Shown: positions 48,743 through 59,711, counted from the stretch's first letter. The stretch: 64,000 nt of DNA from Sphaerosporella brunnea (GCA_008704415.1 VXIS01000141.1:49150-113149); one strand, 5' to 3'. Program-made: numbers and translations. The notes: generated by a model not told the origin, from the sequence alone.

Positions 48743-51113
48743 CTAACCATACTGCCCGGTGTTCCCTGCCATTCCAACTGGTGCAAACGGATTGACACCC
48801 TGTCCAGGTGCCGCCACCGACATTCCGCCCGAAAAGTAGTCGTCCGCCAGGTCGCTGGCAAGATCTGCAGGTTGCGGCGTGAGCCGCATTGCCTGTTGCT
48901 GGTGCGGCGCTGGTTGCTGGTGCGGATGCTGCATCATCATATCCTCAATAAGCCTTCTGCTACGTTCCGCCGCGATGGTCGTGGGTAGCTGGTGTTTTTG
49001 CAGCGCCGGGGAGTCCTGCAATTTCTTTGGCCGTGCGGTACGGAAAACTTGGTTCACCGGCTTCAAGTACACCGTGGCCAGCGTACCCACGTTCAGACAC
49101 ATCTCCTCGAGAGTTGCTGGGTCAAGCTTTTCTGCTTCCGCTGTGATGGGTGGTTTCTCGCCCATGACGATTTTCCGCGCCGCTGTAGGGTCCGCCGAGA
49201 GGAGGCGCCAATACATGTATCCCCTGTCGCGGAGGTCGGGATTGTCGGTTTCCTCGGTGGCCCATTTGAGAACTTTGGGTACCAGGTCCTGTCCTTTGGT
49301 GGGACGCTGAATGAACAATTTGACTGTGGCGGTGAGAAGTGCTAGCTGGACTTCCACCGGCTCATCTTGGAAGGAAAAGAGGAAGTCCTCCAGGAGCACA
49401 TCCGAGTTTTCTATGCGGTCTGCGTACTGACCAATCACCCAAATCATTGCCGCTTTTGCCTCTGGCTCGTCGAGAGAGTCGAGGTTCTCGCATAGAGTCG
49501 AGATGATGGATTCGTACTGGTTCGGATACTTGCGGAAGATATTCCGGATCACGACTGTCGCCTCCTGGACAATGTATGAGACCTTGGTCGAGACGAGCTC
49601 GAGCAGCGTGTTGATGCAGCGGCGGGCAGCGGGTTCGATTTTGATGGCGAGCTTGCCAATCGCGCGCACCGATTTACGGACAAAATGAACGTCAATCTCT
49701 GTGGCGTATTCGCGCAATTCCGTCAGGACTTCCTCAATATTATCCTCGTTCGCGAGCATGAAGATGAGCTCTAGTTTGGTGACCTTGACATAGATGGGGT
49801 CGTTGTATTTGCAGAAAAAGACCCGGATATCATTGCGCAATACTTCCGGCCTCCGCTGCAGGATCAGCAATGCGTTTCTCAGCGCCAGATATTGCACTTC
49901 TGGGCCCTTGGCCAAAAGAGTGACCAGTGGCGGGGAAAGTTTGCGGCAAAGTGCCGATATTTCCTTTTGATCGGCTATGTAGTTCATCAGGTAAAGGATG
50001 ACCCGTATACATGTCAGTACCACTGCCGAATTGGAGTGTTGTAGTCGCGGGGAAATTCGTTCGGCCATGATGCTGGCCTCACCGCAATCCTGCGGAACAT
50101 AGGACATGAGGGCTTCCAGGATGTATGTTTGGCCCCATCTATGGCCTTCTGTCAGTTTGCTAGGCCAGCATTCAACTTACAGATTTGATCACACATACTC
50201 TGAGCAGTCAGGGAGAATCTGCACAATCTTTGACGCATTCGCGTGATCGATCGTGAGCTTGATCGTCTCACTCCGCTCCCAAATATCCATTAGCGATACC
50301 AACGCACTCGACACGACGGTTGGGTTGTCATCTCTCAACAGGGCGTTCAAGCCTTCTATCAACCCGCCATTTCCAGTTTTCCCGGTGGAATTCTCCACGA
50401 GTTCTCTATCGTGATCGTAGAGTTTGGCCACACAGAACGCTGCGGTCTTTCGTACGTAAGGGTCTGGATCTCGGAGGAGGTTCCGCAAAGGGTTCACGGT
50501 GGCTTCCACGAATTCCCGCACATGGATATAAGAGAGGGTTCGTAGGGCAAGCGCGCGCACGAGGGGATTGGGGTCGTCCATGTCTGAAATGAGGATGGGG
50601 AGAGCATGCTGGGCCATCTCAGGTTTCAGGCGGCCGTAGTTTACGAGGAACAGGAAGCACCTGCGATACGCAGTATACAGTCAGCCCACCAGCCCCAATC
50701 CTCCAAGCTCGCAGAAACACATGAACGGTCTCCGGTCCTGCTCCTGATGGTAAAAGGGATCCGCGACGAAGGAATAGTGTAGTAAGCGTGGCTGCGTACA
50801 TCTTCTTGATCTCGAGGGCAGGAATCATCATGCACTGAATGACATCTGGGAACAGGGCAGCCATGTCATTGTTGCTCATGGTCATGTTTGCAACAATCTT
50901 CTTGAGGGCTATCTTCTTGCGCGTAAAGTTCTTGTCCTTTTTGTCGCTCTGGAGTTCGGCGCGCAGCTCCGCGACTTTGCCCTACAAGCAGCAACACACA
51001 TCTGATCAATTGACTGCACAGATTTTTTTTTTGGGTCGGGGGTGGCGGAGAGAAGGGGAGTCAAGGAAGGCGCGTACCCGAGCGAAGAACCGTGCGTCAC
51101 CACCGCCTGACAT
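48743..51113 (-). CDS. apl2: AP-1 clathrin adaptor beta subunit (beta-adaptin)
   Basis: Minus-strand model: exons 51113-51078, 50981-50800, 50660-50199 and 50138-48743, 691 aa. The N-terminus MSGGGDARFFARGKVAEL and KNFTRKKIALKKIVANMTM are typical of fungal beta-1 adaptin. The trunk consists of HEAT-like repeats (LVRALALRTLSYIHVREFVE, EVQYLALRNALLILQRRPEV, NPDLRDRGYMYWRLLSADP). After about residue 600 there is a Gln/His/Pro-rich hinge and a short Gly-rich end; there is no appendage ear, as expected for fungal AP-1 beta. It acts in clathrin-mediated trans-Golgi/endosome sorting. The introns are 96, 139 and 60 nt, all GT-AG. The first exon holds only 12 codons. Confidence 0.96.
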
Positions 51114-51689
51114 GCTGGGCAATTGGAGGTTGGCAGTGGCTGGTAGTAGCTGGTTCTTTCAGAAGGTTTCTGGAAATTGCGGGAGATGGTTTCGTTTCTC
51201 GGGAGAGGTGAAGGGGGGGGTTTCGGGGGAGGAGTTTGTCTTCGTCTGCGGTGGTTTCCAGCTTTTCGCGATGTGAGAGGGGTGGACAGAGTAGAATAGA
51301 TATGTACTTTCTTCTCCCTAGAGCTTCTCTGCTTCACCCTTTGGCTGCTGCGCTTTCCGGGGGGTTTCGTTCGAACGTGATGGGGCCTGGGTTGGAAATG
51401 TCCGGCTTAGTCATGCAGCTTCCGCTCTCTGAACGCACACAGTAATTCTCAGGAAATGCGCAGTATTTCTCAGAACGTTCCGGATGCAGGGATTCAATCC
51501 CAGAACGCTGCAAGTGAAGCTTGGCGGAACCATGACACAACGAGTCGCGTGAGGCTTGGCCACGGTCAATCGCGTTTTGCCCATAAGTAGGGGATCATGA
51601 TACTGCATGGTATCCCTGCACTTGGTTGAAAGCTTCTTCAACCCCCGGGAGCTCTGTATCGACACGACTTTTTCGACGGATCCAAACGA
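51114..51689. other. APL2 5' flank
   Basis: Leader and promoter region of the adaptin gene. CTCAGAACGTTCCG at about 51472 occurs again at about 55609, i.e. on either side of the transposon-rich stretch. Confidence 0.5.
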
Positions 51690-52304
51690 AATGTAGGGTG
51701 TCATCAAACAATTCGTCAAGGGTGGATTTGTCAAGGCGAGGGCCGTTTGGTTCCTTCTGTTCGGGTGAACACCAACCGGTTCTTTCAGCAGCACAGGAAG
51801 TTCGTCACCGACCCTTCAGACGAATACTGTGAGCCTCAGCCTGGGAAGGAAACCAGTGGACGCCGTTTCGGTGAAGAAAGCAAGGCTGCTTGCTGTACGT
51901 AGCCAAACCGACTGATTAGCTAACGTTTCCTGGGGTCCTCGGCGGGTGGTCGTCTCTACCGTGTCGAAGATAATTTCATGCAAATTCCTAAGGTAAGATA
52001 TGGGATCTTTCACAGAAGCTCAGCGTTATTGACAATGTCTCTGGGATCTACCTGAAAATCGCTGAAGTCGAAGGCCAAATCGGGACGATGAAGTGGCAGC
52101 TTGGGGTCCTTCTTGCACTAGGCCTTGGTGGCAGTGGCTCAGTAAGTGATTAGTATATACTTGGTTTTTACTGTCGGCAGCTAACGTGTCCATCTAGCTG
52201 CTCGTTTTCCTGATTAAGAAGCATTTCGATGAACGCGAGGGCAAGTTCCCACGTTTTTTGTTTGCAATCAAGTTTATTGTCTGTATCGACCGCGAGCGAT
52301 CGTG
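51690..52304 (+). pseudogene. Probable gene remnant: coiled coil plus membrane helix
   Basis: The coding-like pieces are RFFQQHRKFVTDPSDEYCE (about 51780-51840) and, after an uncertain intron, a helical stretch from about 52016 (KLSVIDNVSGIYLKIAEVEG) leading into a membrane-like helix. Intron 52142-52197 (GTAAGT donor, CTAAC branch, TCTAG acceptor) then joins it to LLVFLIKKHFDEREGKF. The frame ends at TGA 52302-52304 inside a sequence that is also present at 31491. No start codon is assigned and earlier frames are broken. I cannot name the family; short coiled-coil membrane-anchored proteins look similar. Confidence 0.35.
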
Positions 52305-52362
52305 ACAGACACCCTACTTGTCCCCACCCTTATCCTGTCCGCCCTCTTATTGATGCTATCTC
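52257..52362 (+). repeat. Dispersed repeat, copy B
   Basis: About 105 bp matching 31491-31600, starting TTTGTTTGCAATCAAG. Differences are mostly transitions. Confidence 0.75.
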
Positions 52363-52727
52363 ATGGATCAACTGCGGCCACCCAAAACAAGTCCCCACAT
52401 AAGACGGAGATGCAGGAGATTCTCAACATCCTTAAGAGTATTAAGGCCACAGACTCGGTAAAGAGAATTGTTCCGAAAGCGTGAGCGATAACTGCGGGTG
52501 GTTTCGGAGTTGGATGGGGTTATCCTTGCACGGTACTGGCAGGTTGTGTTTTTTCTTCATGGTCAATATGGACTGGCGATATGGTGTTCAGCAGGCGGTG
52601 TTCCTGGGTTGCTTTTTAAAGAAATTGGAGGATTGGTATTTTCTTTGGCGTGTGGGAAATTGAATCGAATGGGCGAATTACGAAATTCATCTTGTATTTT
52701 CCACTGATGTATTACTTAACACATACC

Positions 52728-52943
52728 GCATAAACTCAGAAACAAGAGACTCGATGGCCCGAATAGAACAGTAGAAAACTGTGTGAGGTGGGGGTGAAAT
52801 TGGTAAATTCGCGGATTTGTGAAAGTGGCCCACGGCGCCCGAACGTCCTCTTTCCAAAAACCACGGTGCCAGTGGTGAATTTTGCTACACAGTTTTCTAC
52901 AGTTCTATTCGCACCATCAAGTCTCTTGTTTCTGAGTTTATGC
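52728..52943. repeat. 216-bp foldback element
   Basis: The left arm starts GCATAAACTCAGAAACAAG and includes AGAAAACTGTGT; the right arm is the inverse complement, with few changes, ending TTTCTGAGTTTATGC. The inner parts are less well matched. Confidence 0.85.
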
Positions 52944-52990
52944 AGGAGGCGAACGCCAAGCCAATATCGCTGTTGCTACGACGACAATAG

Positions 52991-53380
52991 GGGGTCTCAA
53001 TAACCTCCGTTCGCGACGTACGTTGTGACATACGTAGAAAAATCAAAGAATGTCGAGAGTCTTGGCCTCAACGCTGATTGGCGACATCACAACAATGTCG
53101 GTATGCCACCACGGCGCTCTGGAGCACCGTTCATCAACGTTACGTTCAACATCCACAGTCAGATGGAAGTGAACGCCACCATGGTTGTCGGGGAGGCTGT
53201 TCAAGGTAATCTACCAGGCTTTTGATGGAACTAACGTGGTGTTGAGGTGCAGCGTTTCAGAATGTGAAATATAACGGGACGGTGTGATGTCGGTGTTCTC
53301 AAAATCTAACCCACATTAAAGCTTACATTCTCGATTTACGTTCCACAACGTATGTTGCCAACGGAGGTTATTGAGACCCC
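52991..53380. mobile_element. MITE-like element with 48-bp terminal inverted repeats
   Basis: 390 bp bounded by GGGGTCTCAATAACCTCCGT on the left and its exact inverse complement on the right; the match continues with minor changes for about 48 bp. No coding capacity and no clear target-site duplication are visible. It lies directly before the pogo transposase remnant, so it might instead be part of that transposon's end. Confidence 0.75.
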
Positions 53381-53383
53381 TTA

Positions 53384-55190
53384 ATGCCTCAATCCATAGA
53401 ACAACGTTACGCGACACCTCACCAAACTCCAATTCTAATCTCTCCATGCAAAGCAATAGTGAATCATTTCCACGCGGAGCTACCGGAGTCAACTTTTCGG
53501 CACAAATTACTGGGTCGCCCTGCCAAAAAGGATTGCGACAAGGAGAAACAGGCATTTTCAGTGCAGGAGGAAGAGACCTTGGCTAACCAAGTGGAATTTA
53601 TTTGCAGATGAGGGTTTGCATCACAAGTATTCAAGGTGGTGGACGTAGCCATCGCAATAGGGTGATGGGTCGATAAATGCTTCGCTCCTCGCCATCCAGA
53701 GGTGAAATCACGATGGAGTCGCCAGATAGATTCGATAAGAGCAGAGCGGGGAGATGATCTTCTGCTACTCATGATTCCTATTGTCCGATTCTGTGCTAAT
53801 AGTCACTGTGGTCTTATAGCTACTGGAAACCGTTCAAGGGCGGGGCTTCAACCCCGAAAATACCTACAACCTTGACGAAATGGGCTTCCTGATGGATTTG
53901 ATCACGAATTCAAAAGTGATGACGGTCGAACGATCCTTTCGAACGCGGAAAGAGTGCAAGATGGCTCCCGCGAATTTGCAACCGTCATCGAAACGATTCG
54001 CGCAGACGGAACCTATCTCGACCCCATAATCATCTACAAGGCGGAAGAGCTTATTTCAGAATAGTATCGCAATGCAAAGTTCAATGTACCCGATGGCATT
54101 CTCTTTGGCAAATCACCCAATGGATGGACAGATAATGCGATAAGTTTACGTTATCTCAAGAAAATGTTTGGTCCCGACAGCGAATCAGCTCGAAAAGCGA
54201 ATGGAAAATGGCGGCTGCTTTTGTTTGATGGGAACAGCTCACATGTCAAGGGGTGTTTCTCAATACCTGTGTTGACTGACTACTGCATTGTACCTGCCTG
54301 TCTGCCTCTACATACTTCTCACCGACTACAACCACTTGACGTTTCGGTCTTTAGCCCTTATAAACACGCCTCCTGAAACTTAATTACCGCTGCCTTTCAC
54401 GAAAATCACCGCCTGGTTGATGAAGACAACTTCTATTTGTTTCTTTCCAAGGCTCGAGTCACTGCGATGACACCTGAAAACATCCAAGTGGATTTGCAAC
54501 CGCTGGCCTGGTTCCAGTTGATTTCGCTGTTATCCATTTACAGCTAGCGCTTGGCCAAGAAGCAGGAATTGATGATACCGTTATGCAACAGTCTTCAGCG
54601 GTCCAAGGCGGCAAGCGAACTGGGCCTTAGTCTCTGAAGGTACCGGTGTTGAGGACCGGAATGACTCAGCTTTTGCAGTTATGGTTCCTCGGTCTGCTAT
54701 TTCTGCATTGTGCATGCTGGCACACGAGCTATGTTGGCTGTAGAATCCGAACAGGATGATGTTTCCTCTGTAAAGCGCGCCAATATTAAGTTGCAAAGAG
54801 AAATCAAGCGACAGAGAGGGAAGAGAATACCGGCAGAGGGAAAGGCGTGGCTTACAACGGAAAGCATCAAGAAGTTTTTTGCGCAGGAGAAGTCCAACTC
54901 TCGGGGTGCGTGCAACAGATCAGGATGAAGAAAGCGGCAATGGAAAAGCTAGCAGGGAAACTTTCTACTCTACAAAAAGAATGTGCGAGGAGAAGAACGA
55001 TAAAGCTGCGAAAGAATACGAAAACTGCAGGGCAGTTAGAGGAAGAAAAGGTGGTGCTGGTGATGCAAAGCCTTGAAAAGCTGCGCTAGGAACTAGTCGC
55101 GCTGGGAGCAGAACTGGAGAAAATCATCTTGGAGATGGAAGGATTCAGGAAGAAACTGAGACAGGAGAGAGCAGTGACTCTTTAGTCGAG
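53384..55190 (+). pseudogene. Broken pogo/Fot1-type transposase
   Basis: Pieces of a DDE1-superfamily transposase appear in order but in changing frames and with stop codons. There is an N-terminal helix-turn-helix end (FRHKLLGRPAKKDCDKEKQA, then SVQEEETLANQV) at about 53384-53610. The first catalytic-Asp region (NTYNLDEMGFLMDLI) is near 53860. Near 54120-54370 are LLLFDGNSSHV and LPLHTSHRLQPLDVSVFSP, the second catalytic region. Charged C-terminal coiled-coil pieces follow at 54710-55190. Several in-frame stops mean it is inactive. Confidence 0.8.
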
Positions 55191-55849
55191 GACTCGGAGG
55201 AAGATATTGAGGTGGACGAAGACGAGGTTGTGGTGTTTACAGGTAGCCTGAGCACGCGGTGGACCAGGATTCAAAAATTATTGCGGGCTTCTTGAGCAAC
55301 ATAGTAGCTAAAATATGACGATAACTTTGTAGAGCACTTTCTGAGGATTCAGGCAAACCAAAAACCATTTTGATCCGGCCAATATTGGGGGGTTGCGTGC
55401 TGGTGCTGGAGCGGGTGGCGATATTGGCTTGGCGTTCGCCTCACACCTGGACTTTGCCAAATCTTATCAGATCATACGTCGGGTTCAGCCACCGAACGCA
55501 ACGCGTGCTCAGCAAATAAAGACCTGGGCGAAGCACCAGGTAAGATTCTGTCTTTATTGCTGGAACGCGGAACGCTTGAGAGTAATTCCTAGGTTTTACG
55601 GAGTATAACTCAGAACGTTCCGAGCGACAAGCGATGGCGGGCGAAACCGTCCAGAATGCACAGCCACCCGTTCCGGAGGTTGAAATATTTTGTTGGTCCA
55701 ACCCCAAGGAACCGAACTTCTTCAATTCACAACCACCACCCACCGCTCTGGCTGATCCACTCCAACGAAAGACGATCCTCGCTCAAACGCGAATCCATTC
55801 GAAACTCTCCCCCCGCCGATATTATCGAAAATCTGCGAGCGGCTTCATC
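55191..55849. other. Region upstream of EMC4
   Basis: Residual transposon-like sequence up to about 55560, then the probable EMC4 promoter and leader. An ATG at 55634 opens a frame that runs without stop into EMC4, so a 72-residue N-terminal extension cannot be excluded. Confidence 0.5.
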
Positions 55850-56539
55850 ATGCCCCCCAGTCACCCTCCTCGTATCCCCCCTCCGCCGTGGGTTATCGAC
55901 CTGAAGAACCTCCCTGCGAACAAGCCTCGCCCGACATCTGCCGCCGTGCCTGACCCGCCCGGGTTCACCAACTCTTCCGGCTCCAAGGTGCGAATACTCT
56001 TCAATCCAGTTGGAACTACCACAAACTGATGCCAAATATAGAAATCCACCAAGCAAGGCGGCCCCACCCCCACAGACCCCAGCGAGACCGATGACCTCTT
56101 CCTGAAGAAAGCGTGGGAGATCGCATTGGCTCCCGCAAAGTCCATCCCCATGAACGCGATCATGATGTACATGTCCGGCAACTCTCTGCAGATTTTCTCC
56201 ATCATGATGACCGCCATGCTGTTCATGAACCCGCTCAAGGCTCTATCCTCTGTCAATGCCACTTTTGCCCGCTTCGACAACGAACGTACCCATGCCAGGC
56301 TCTGGCCTGTCAAGCTCGCTTTCATCGCTCTGCAACTGGCTACTATAGCGTTGGGAATCTGGAAAGTTAATGGGATGGGCTTACTACCGTATGTTGTTCT
56401 GGATAGATTTGGGGGGGGGGGAGGGCTGGAGCTGACAAAAATGGATAGGACTACATACTCGGATTGGCTCGCATGGGAAACGGAACGAAAACCTATGGAA
56501 TTTTCCGCACCAGCTTTCCAGGTGTTGTCTTCCAATTGA
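55850..56539 (+). CDS. emc4: ER membrane protein complex subunit 4
   Basis: Model: exons 55850-55987, 56042-56388 and 56449-56539, 191 aa. The start at 55850 gives the family-typical opening PPPPWVIDLKNLP and PDPPGFTNSS. The core KKAWEIALAPAKSIPMNAIM, MYMSGNSLQIFSIMMTAMLF and a second membrane helix (WPVKLAFIALQLATIALGIW) identify EMC4. The complex inserts tail-anchored and multipass proteins into the ER membrane. The second intron (56389-56448, GTATGT/GATAG, 60 nt) is 3n and stop-free; removing it restores the conserved end GLLPTTYSDWLAWETERKPM. Starting at 55634 instead would add 72 unrelated Pro-rich residues. Confidence 0.93.
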
Positions 56540-56754
56540 CACGTGGAGGAGTAGGGGGAGGAGGGGTGGATGTTGGGGTGTGAGGATTACGAGATTTTCC
56601 TTTCTTCCTTTAGCTGCGTTTTGGCAACGGCAGCATGTTATCATCCTATACGCAACGCACTTGATCTTGTCTGTATATTCAAACAGCAACATCACGTGAA
56701 TGCATACCTGCGTTATTGACGTGCTTGAGAGGTATGTACAATACTCGTACATAA

Positions 56755-57345
56755 GACCGAATTCCGGTGCCGGGACACTGCAACGCCCCAGGTAACGAGC
56801 TTGCCGATCAACGCGCCAAGGAAGCAGCAGAGGGGAGTAGCCGATATCACGTCAATCGCCCACATCGCGAGGCAAGTCACTGAGGCCGAACGTCACGGCC
56901 ATCTGGCTTGGATTCAGAAGCAGTGCGCCAGCAAACGATACTACAAACAACGATGCACACGCAAGCCCGACGCCACAGCCGCCAACGCTAAGAAATCTCT
57001 GGCTTCTCGCTACTACCAACTGAAGGTCAACAAAGCGCCCACAGGCCCCTACTTGCTGTGGACTAACCGGCGCAACAACGACAAGTGCTGGTTCTGCAAC
57101 AAGAGCCCGGTGCAGACCAGAGAGCATCTTTTCAAGTTCTGTGCGCGCTGGCGCAAGTAACAAGCTGTGCTATGGAGGCGGTTGGCGAAGCCACGATAAA
57201 AGAGGGAAAGAAAGGGAGTGAGAGAAGAAAGATCCCCACCCCTATCAAGGTTCTGTTGGCAGACGAACGATGTACCAAGGCTGTGCTGGATTTCCTTGCC
57301 CAAAGATTGGAATCTGGCCTGAGAAGCCTAAAATGTCAAGATGTA
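56755..57345 (+). mobile_element. Tad-type LINE 3' fragment (RNase H end and zinc knuckle)
   Basis: Remnant of the C-terminal end of a non-LTR retrotransposon ORF2, in two or three frames. The RNase H end is PGHCNAPGNELADQRAKEAA near 56768-56830. It is followed by SRYYQLKVNKAPTGPYL and the CCHC-like CWFCNKSPVQTREHLFKFC (57090-57146), then VLLADERCTKAVLDFLAQR (about 57250-57310). The order matches Tad-like elements of filamentous ascomycetes. The 5' part is missing and frames are broken, as in a 5'-truncated insertion. Confidence 0.82.
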
Positions 57346-57574
57346 CATGTCGGACCATATGTCAGCCACGAATTTCTTCATTCCCTTATATCTTGTTTCC
57401 ATTTCAGGCACACCCGACTGTAGGCCCCAAGGCATAAGGGCAGCCTGCATGTACTGCTCTCTATGTCATGACCGCAAGCGGCCGAATACAGTATGATCAA
57501 AACAACATAAAACTACTTGACATTACTTGTCTCCCTGACACGGTGTCCATGTGACATGGCACATTCCGAGCTTA

Positions 57575-58414
57575 TTACAGTTTACTATCCACCCACCTCA
57601 CTGACCTCTTCTCGACAAACGCCCTCAGCCCCTCCTTAATGTTCTCTCCTTCCTGGAGCTTTCTCCAGACTCCCTGCTCCACCTTCGCAGTAGCCTCGTT
57701 CACACCTATCCCATCCCATGCGCTCTTCAGCCCCTCCCTTGTTACGATAATCGAGTCGGGGCTCATCTCGGCGATCTTCTGCGCCCATCGCAGCGCAGCA
57801 TCAACAATGTCCCCCTCAACAACCTCATTGACTAGACCCCACTCTTTCGCATCCACAGCAGTCAATACCTTCCCAGTCATAGCTAACTCGCACGCCCTCT
57901 GCATACCCACAATCCTCGCCAATCTCGGCAGGAAACCCGCCAGCGGAGCCACGCCCCTCTGAGTTTCCGGCAGGGCGAAAATCGAATCTTTGTGGGCAAT
58001 CACCAAGTCCGTGTTTCCAGCAGCCTCAAGTCCTCCACCAAGGCACACTCCGTGCACAGCACTGATCACGGGCTTTTTCCCGCGCCGCGTTGACAGGCCT
58101 GCGAACCCACCCTCGGTCGGCATCCGTGTCTTGCCCGCGTTCGCGTTCCATTCCTTCAGGTCTGCACCGGCGCAGAAGGCGCGGCGGGTTTTTGTGCCAA
58201 CGGGTGGGGCGGCGCCGGTCACGACTGCGCACCGTAGGGATGGGATGCTGTCATACCAGCTCCAGACTGCGCTCAGTTCGTTGTGCATGTGACTATTGAT
58301 GCTGTTCATGGCTGAGGGGCGGTTGAACGTGACGAGCAGGATTTGAGGCGTCGGGAAGGAGAGGAGGATGTGGGTGCCCACCGCTGGGAGCGGGGGGTTG
58401 AAGGTAGATGCCAT
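57575..58414 (-). CDS. Peroxisomal enoyl-CoA hydratase/isomerase
   Basis: A single-exon gene, 279 aa. Crotonase-fold motifs: ILLVTFNRPSAMNSI at the N-terminus, the oxyanion-hole loop AFCAGADLKEWN, VHGVCLGGGLEAAGNTDLVI and FALPETQRGVAPLAGF. The two Glu positions used for hydration (GGGLE and LPE) are present, so a hydratase is likely, though isomerase or related activity cannot be excluded. The protein ends in Ser-Lys-Leu, the canonical PTS1 peroxisomal import signal, pointing to peroxisomal beta-oxidation or amino-acid catabolism. It has no introns, unlike most of its neighbours. Confidence 0.92.
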   Translation of the reverse strand: MASTFNPPLPAVGTHILLSFPTPQILLVTFNRPSAMNSINSHMHNELSAVWSWYDSIPSLRCAVVTGAAPPVGTKTRRAFCAGADLKEWNANAGKTRMPTEGGFAGLSTRRGKKPVISAVHGVCLGGGLEAAGNTDLVIAHKDSIFALPETQRGVAPLAGFLPRLARIVGMQRACELAMTGKVLTAVDAKEWGLVNEVVEGDIVDAALRWAQKIAEMSPDSIIVTREGLKSAWDGIGVNEATAKVEQGVWRKLQEGENIKEGLRAFVEKRSVRWVDSKL

Positions 58415-59047
58415 TGCTGCTGCTGCTGTTGTTGTTGTGATTTACGGTGGTGATGATGTTGGTTTGGTTGATATAACCGCAGCGTGGAGGCGGGTGTGGG
58501 GTAGATAAAACTCATGGTGATGGTGGATCTTTGGCTGCTGCTGCTGGGATGATGTGCCGAGGAAGCGAGGTTGTTGAGCGGCATGCTGGGATTCGGCCAC
58601 GCGACAGGAGGAAGAGGAGGCGGATGAATGTTAGATTTCGTGTAGAGATGATGCTACGATGCGGCGGAAGTGCAGACGAGGTTGATGTCAAGATGGCAGC
58701 GGGGAGGATTGATCAGGTATCGTGAGTTTTGTTTTGCTTTCTTTGAATGCGCACGAGCAGGATTGCGGCAGCACGCGATCAATCAATATGCACCACTTTG
58801 ACTCTGCAAGTATTCCAGCAGCTGTGGCCAATGGCCATTCCGTTCCATTCATTTTTTTGCTCTCCTGCTTATTGCGTTGGCGGGCGGGTTCATCCAATCG
58901 CACGCGGTAAACAAACAAAACCCTGCAACCTGTAAGTACCTTAAACAACAACTTCATCAACACCTCCTCAACATCTCCATCCAAGCCCTCCCCCCCCCCA
59001 ACACCACATCTCAAGCTCCGTCATCACAACCACAACTGCACATCACA
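58415..59047. other. Divergent promoter region
   Basis: No gene is seen. The stretch between the enoyl-CoA hydratase and the myosin light chain holds CAG/CTG triplet runs near 58415-58440 and 58530-58550 and a pyrimidine-rich leader before 59048. Confidence 0.6.
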
Positions 59048-59711
59048 ATGGTCTCCTCCCTTCGCCTCTCCTCCAGCCAAAGGGAGCATATCCTAGCTAA
59101 CCTTTGACCAGGCCACAACAAACTACAAAGAAGCTTTCGCGCTCTTCGACAAGCGCGGCAACGGACGGATCCCATCGAGCTCACTTGGCGACCTCCTGCG
59201 AGCCTGTGGCCAGAACCCAACCAACGGCGAAGTCGACGAGCTCGTCCGCGGCGTTAAATCTGACCGTGCGTGTTTTCCTTTCCTCCCCTTTTTCGTGCAA
59301 GTAGCTGACACGACCCTCCCAACTCAGTCGACTTCGAGACTTTCCTCAAGATCCTGAACCGTCCCAATGGCTTCCGTGATCCCGGAGAGCCTCAGGAGTT
59401 TGTGCGCGGCTTCCAGGTGTTTGACAAGGACATGACTGGGTTTATTGGTGTTGGAGAGCTGCGATATGGTACCTACACCGCCCCCCCCCTCCCCCGAGAA
59501 CAGGTGTAGTGGCGCTGACAACGCGGGGTAGTTCTCACGAGCTTGGGCGAGAAGTTGACGAATGACGAGGTGGACGAGTTGTTGAAGGGAATGGACATCA
59601 AGGGTGATCAGGTCAACTACATTGGTGAGTTTGCTTCCTCACAAGCCCTGTGCGTGAGCAGATCTGATGAAAACACGCATAGACTTCGTCAAGATGATCA
59701 TGGCGAACTAA
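59048..59711 (+). CDS. mlc1: Myosin essential light chain, EF-hand protein
   Basis: Model: exons 59048-59050, 59112-59265, 59328-59468, 59532-59624 and 59683-59711, 139 aa. Sequence: YKEAFALFDKRGNGRIPSSS, LLRACGQNPTNGEVDELV, FETFLKILNRP, FQVFDKDMTGFIGVGELRYV and LTSLGEKLTNDEVDELLKGM, ending DFVKMIMAN. This is the Cdc4/Mlc1 family of essential light chains that bind class II/V myosin necks and act in cytokinesis and polarised transport. The loops have lost some calcium ligands, as usual for this family. The first coding exon is only the ATG; the intron 59051-59111 (GTCTCC donor, CTAAC branch, ACCAG acceptor) is required because the unspliced frame hits TGA. The other introns are 58-63 nt. Confidence 0.88.
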
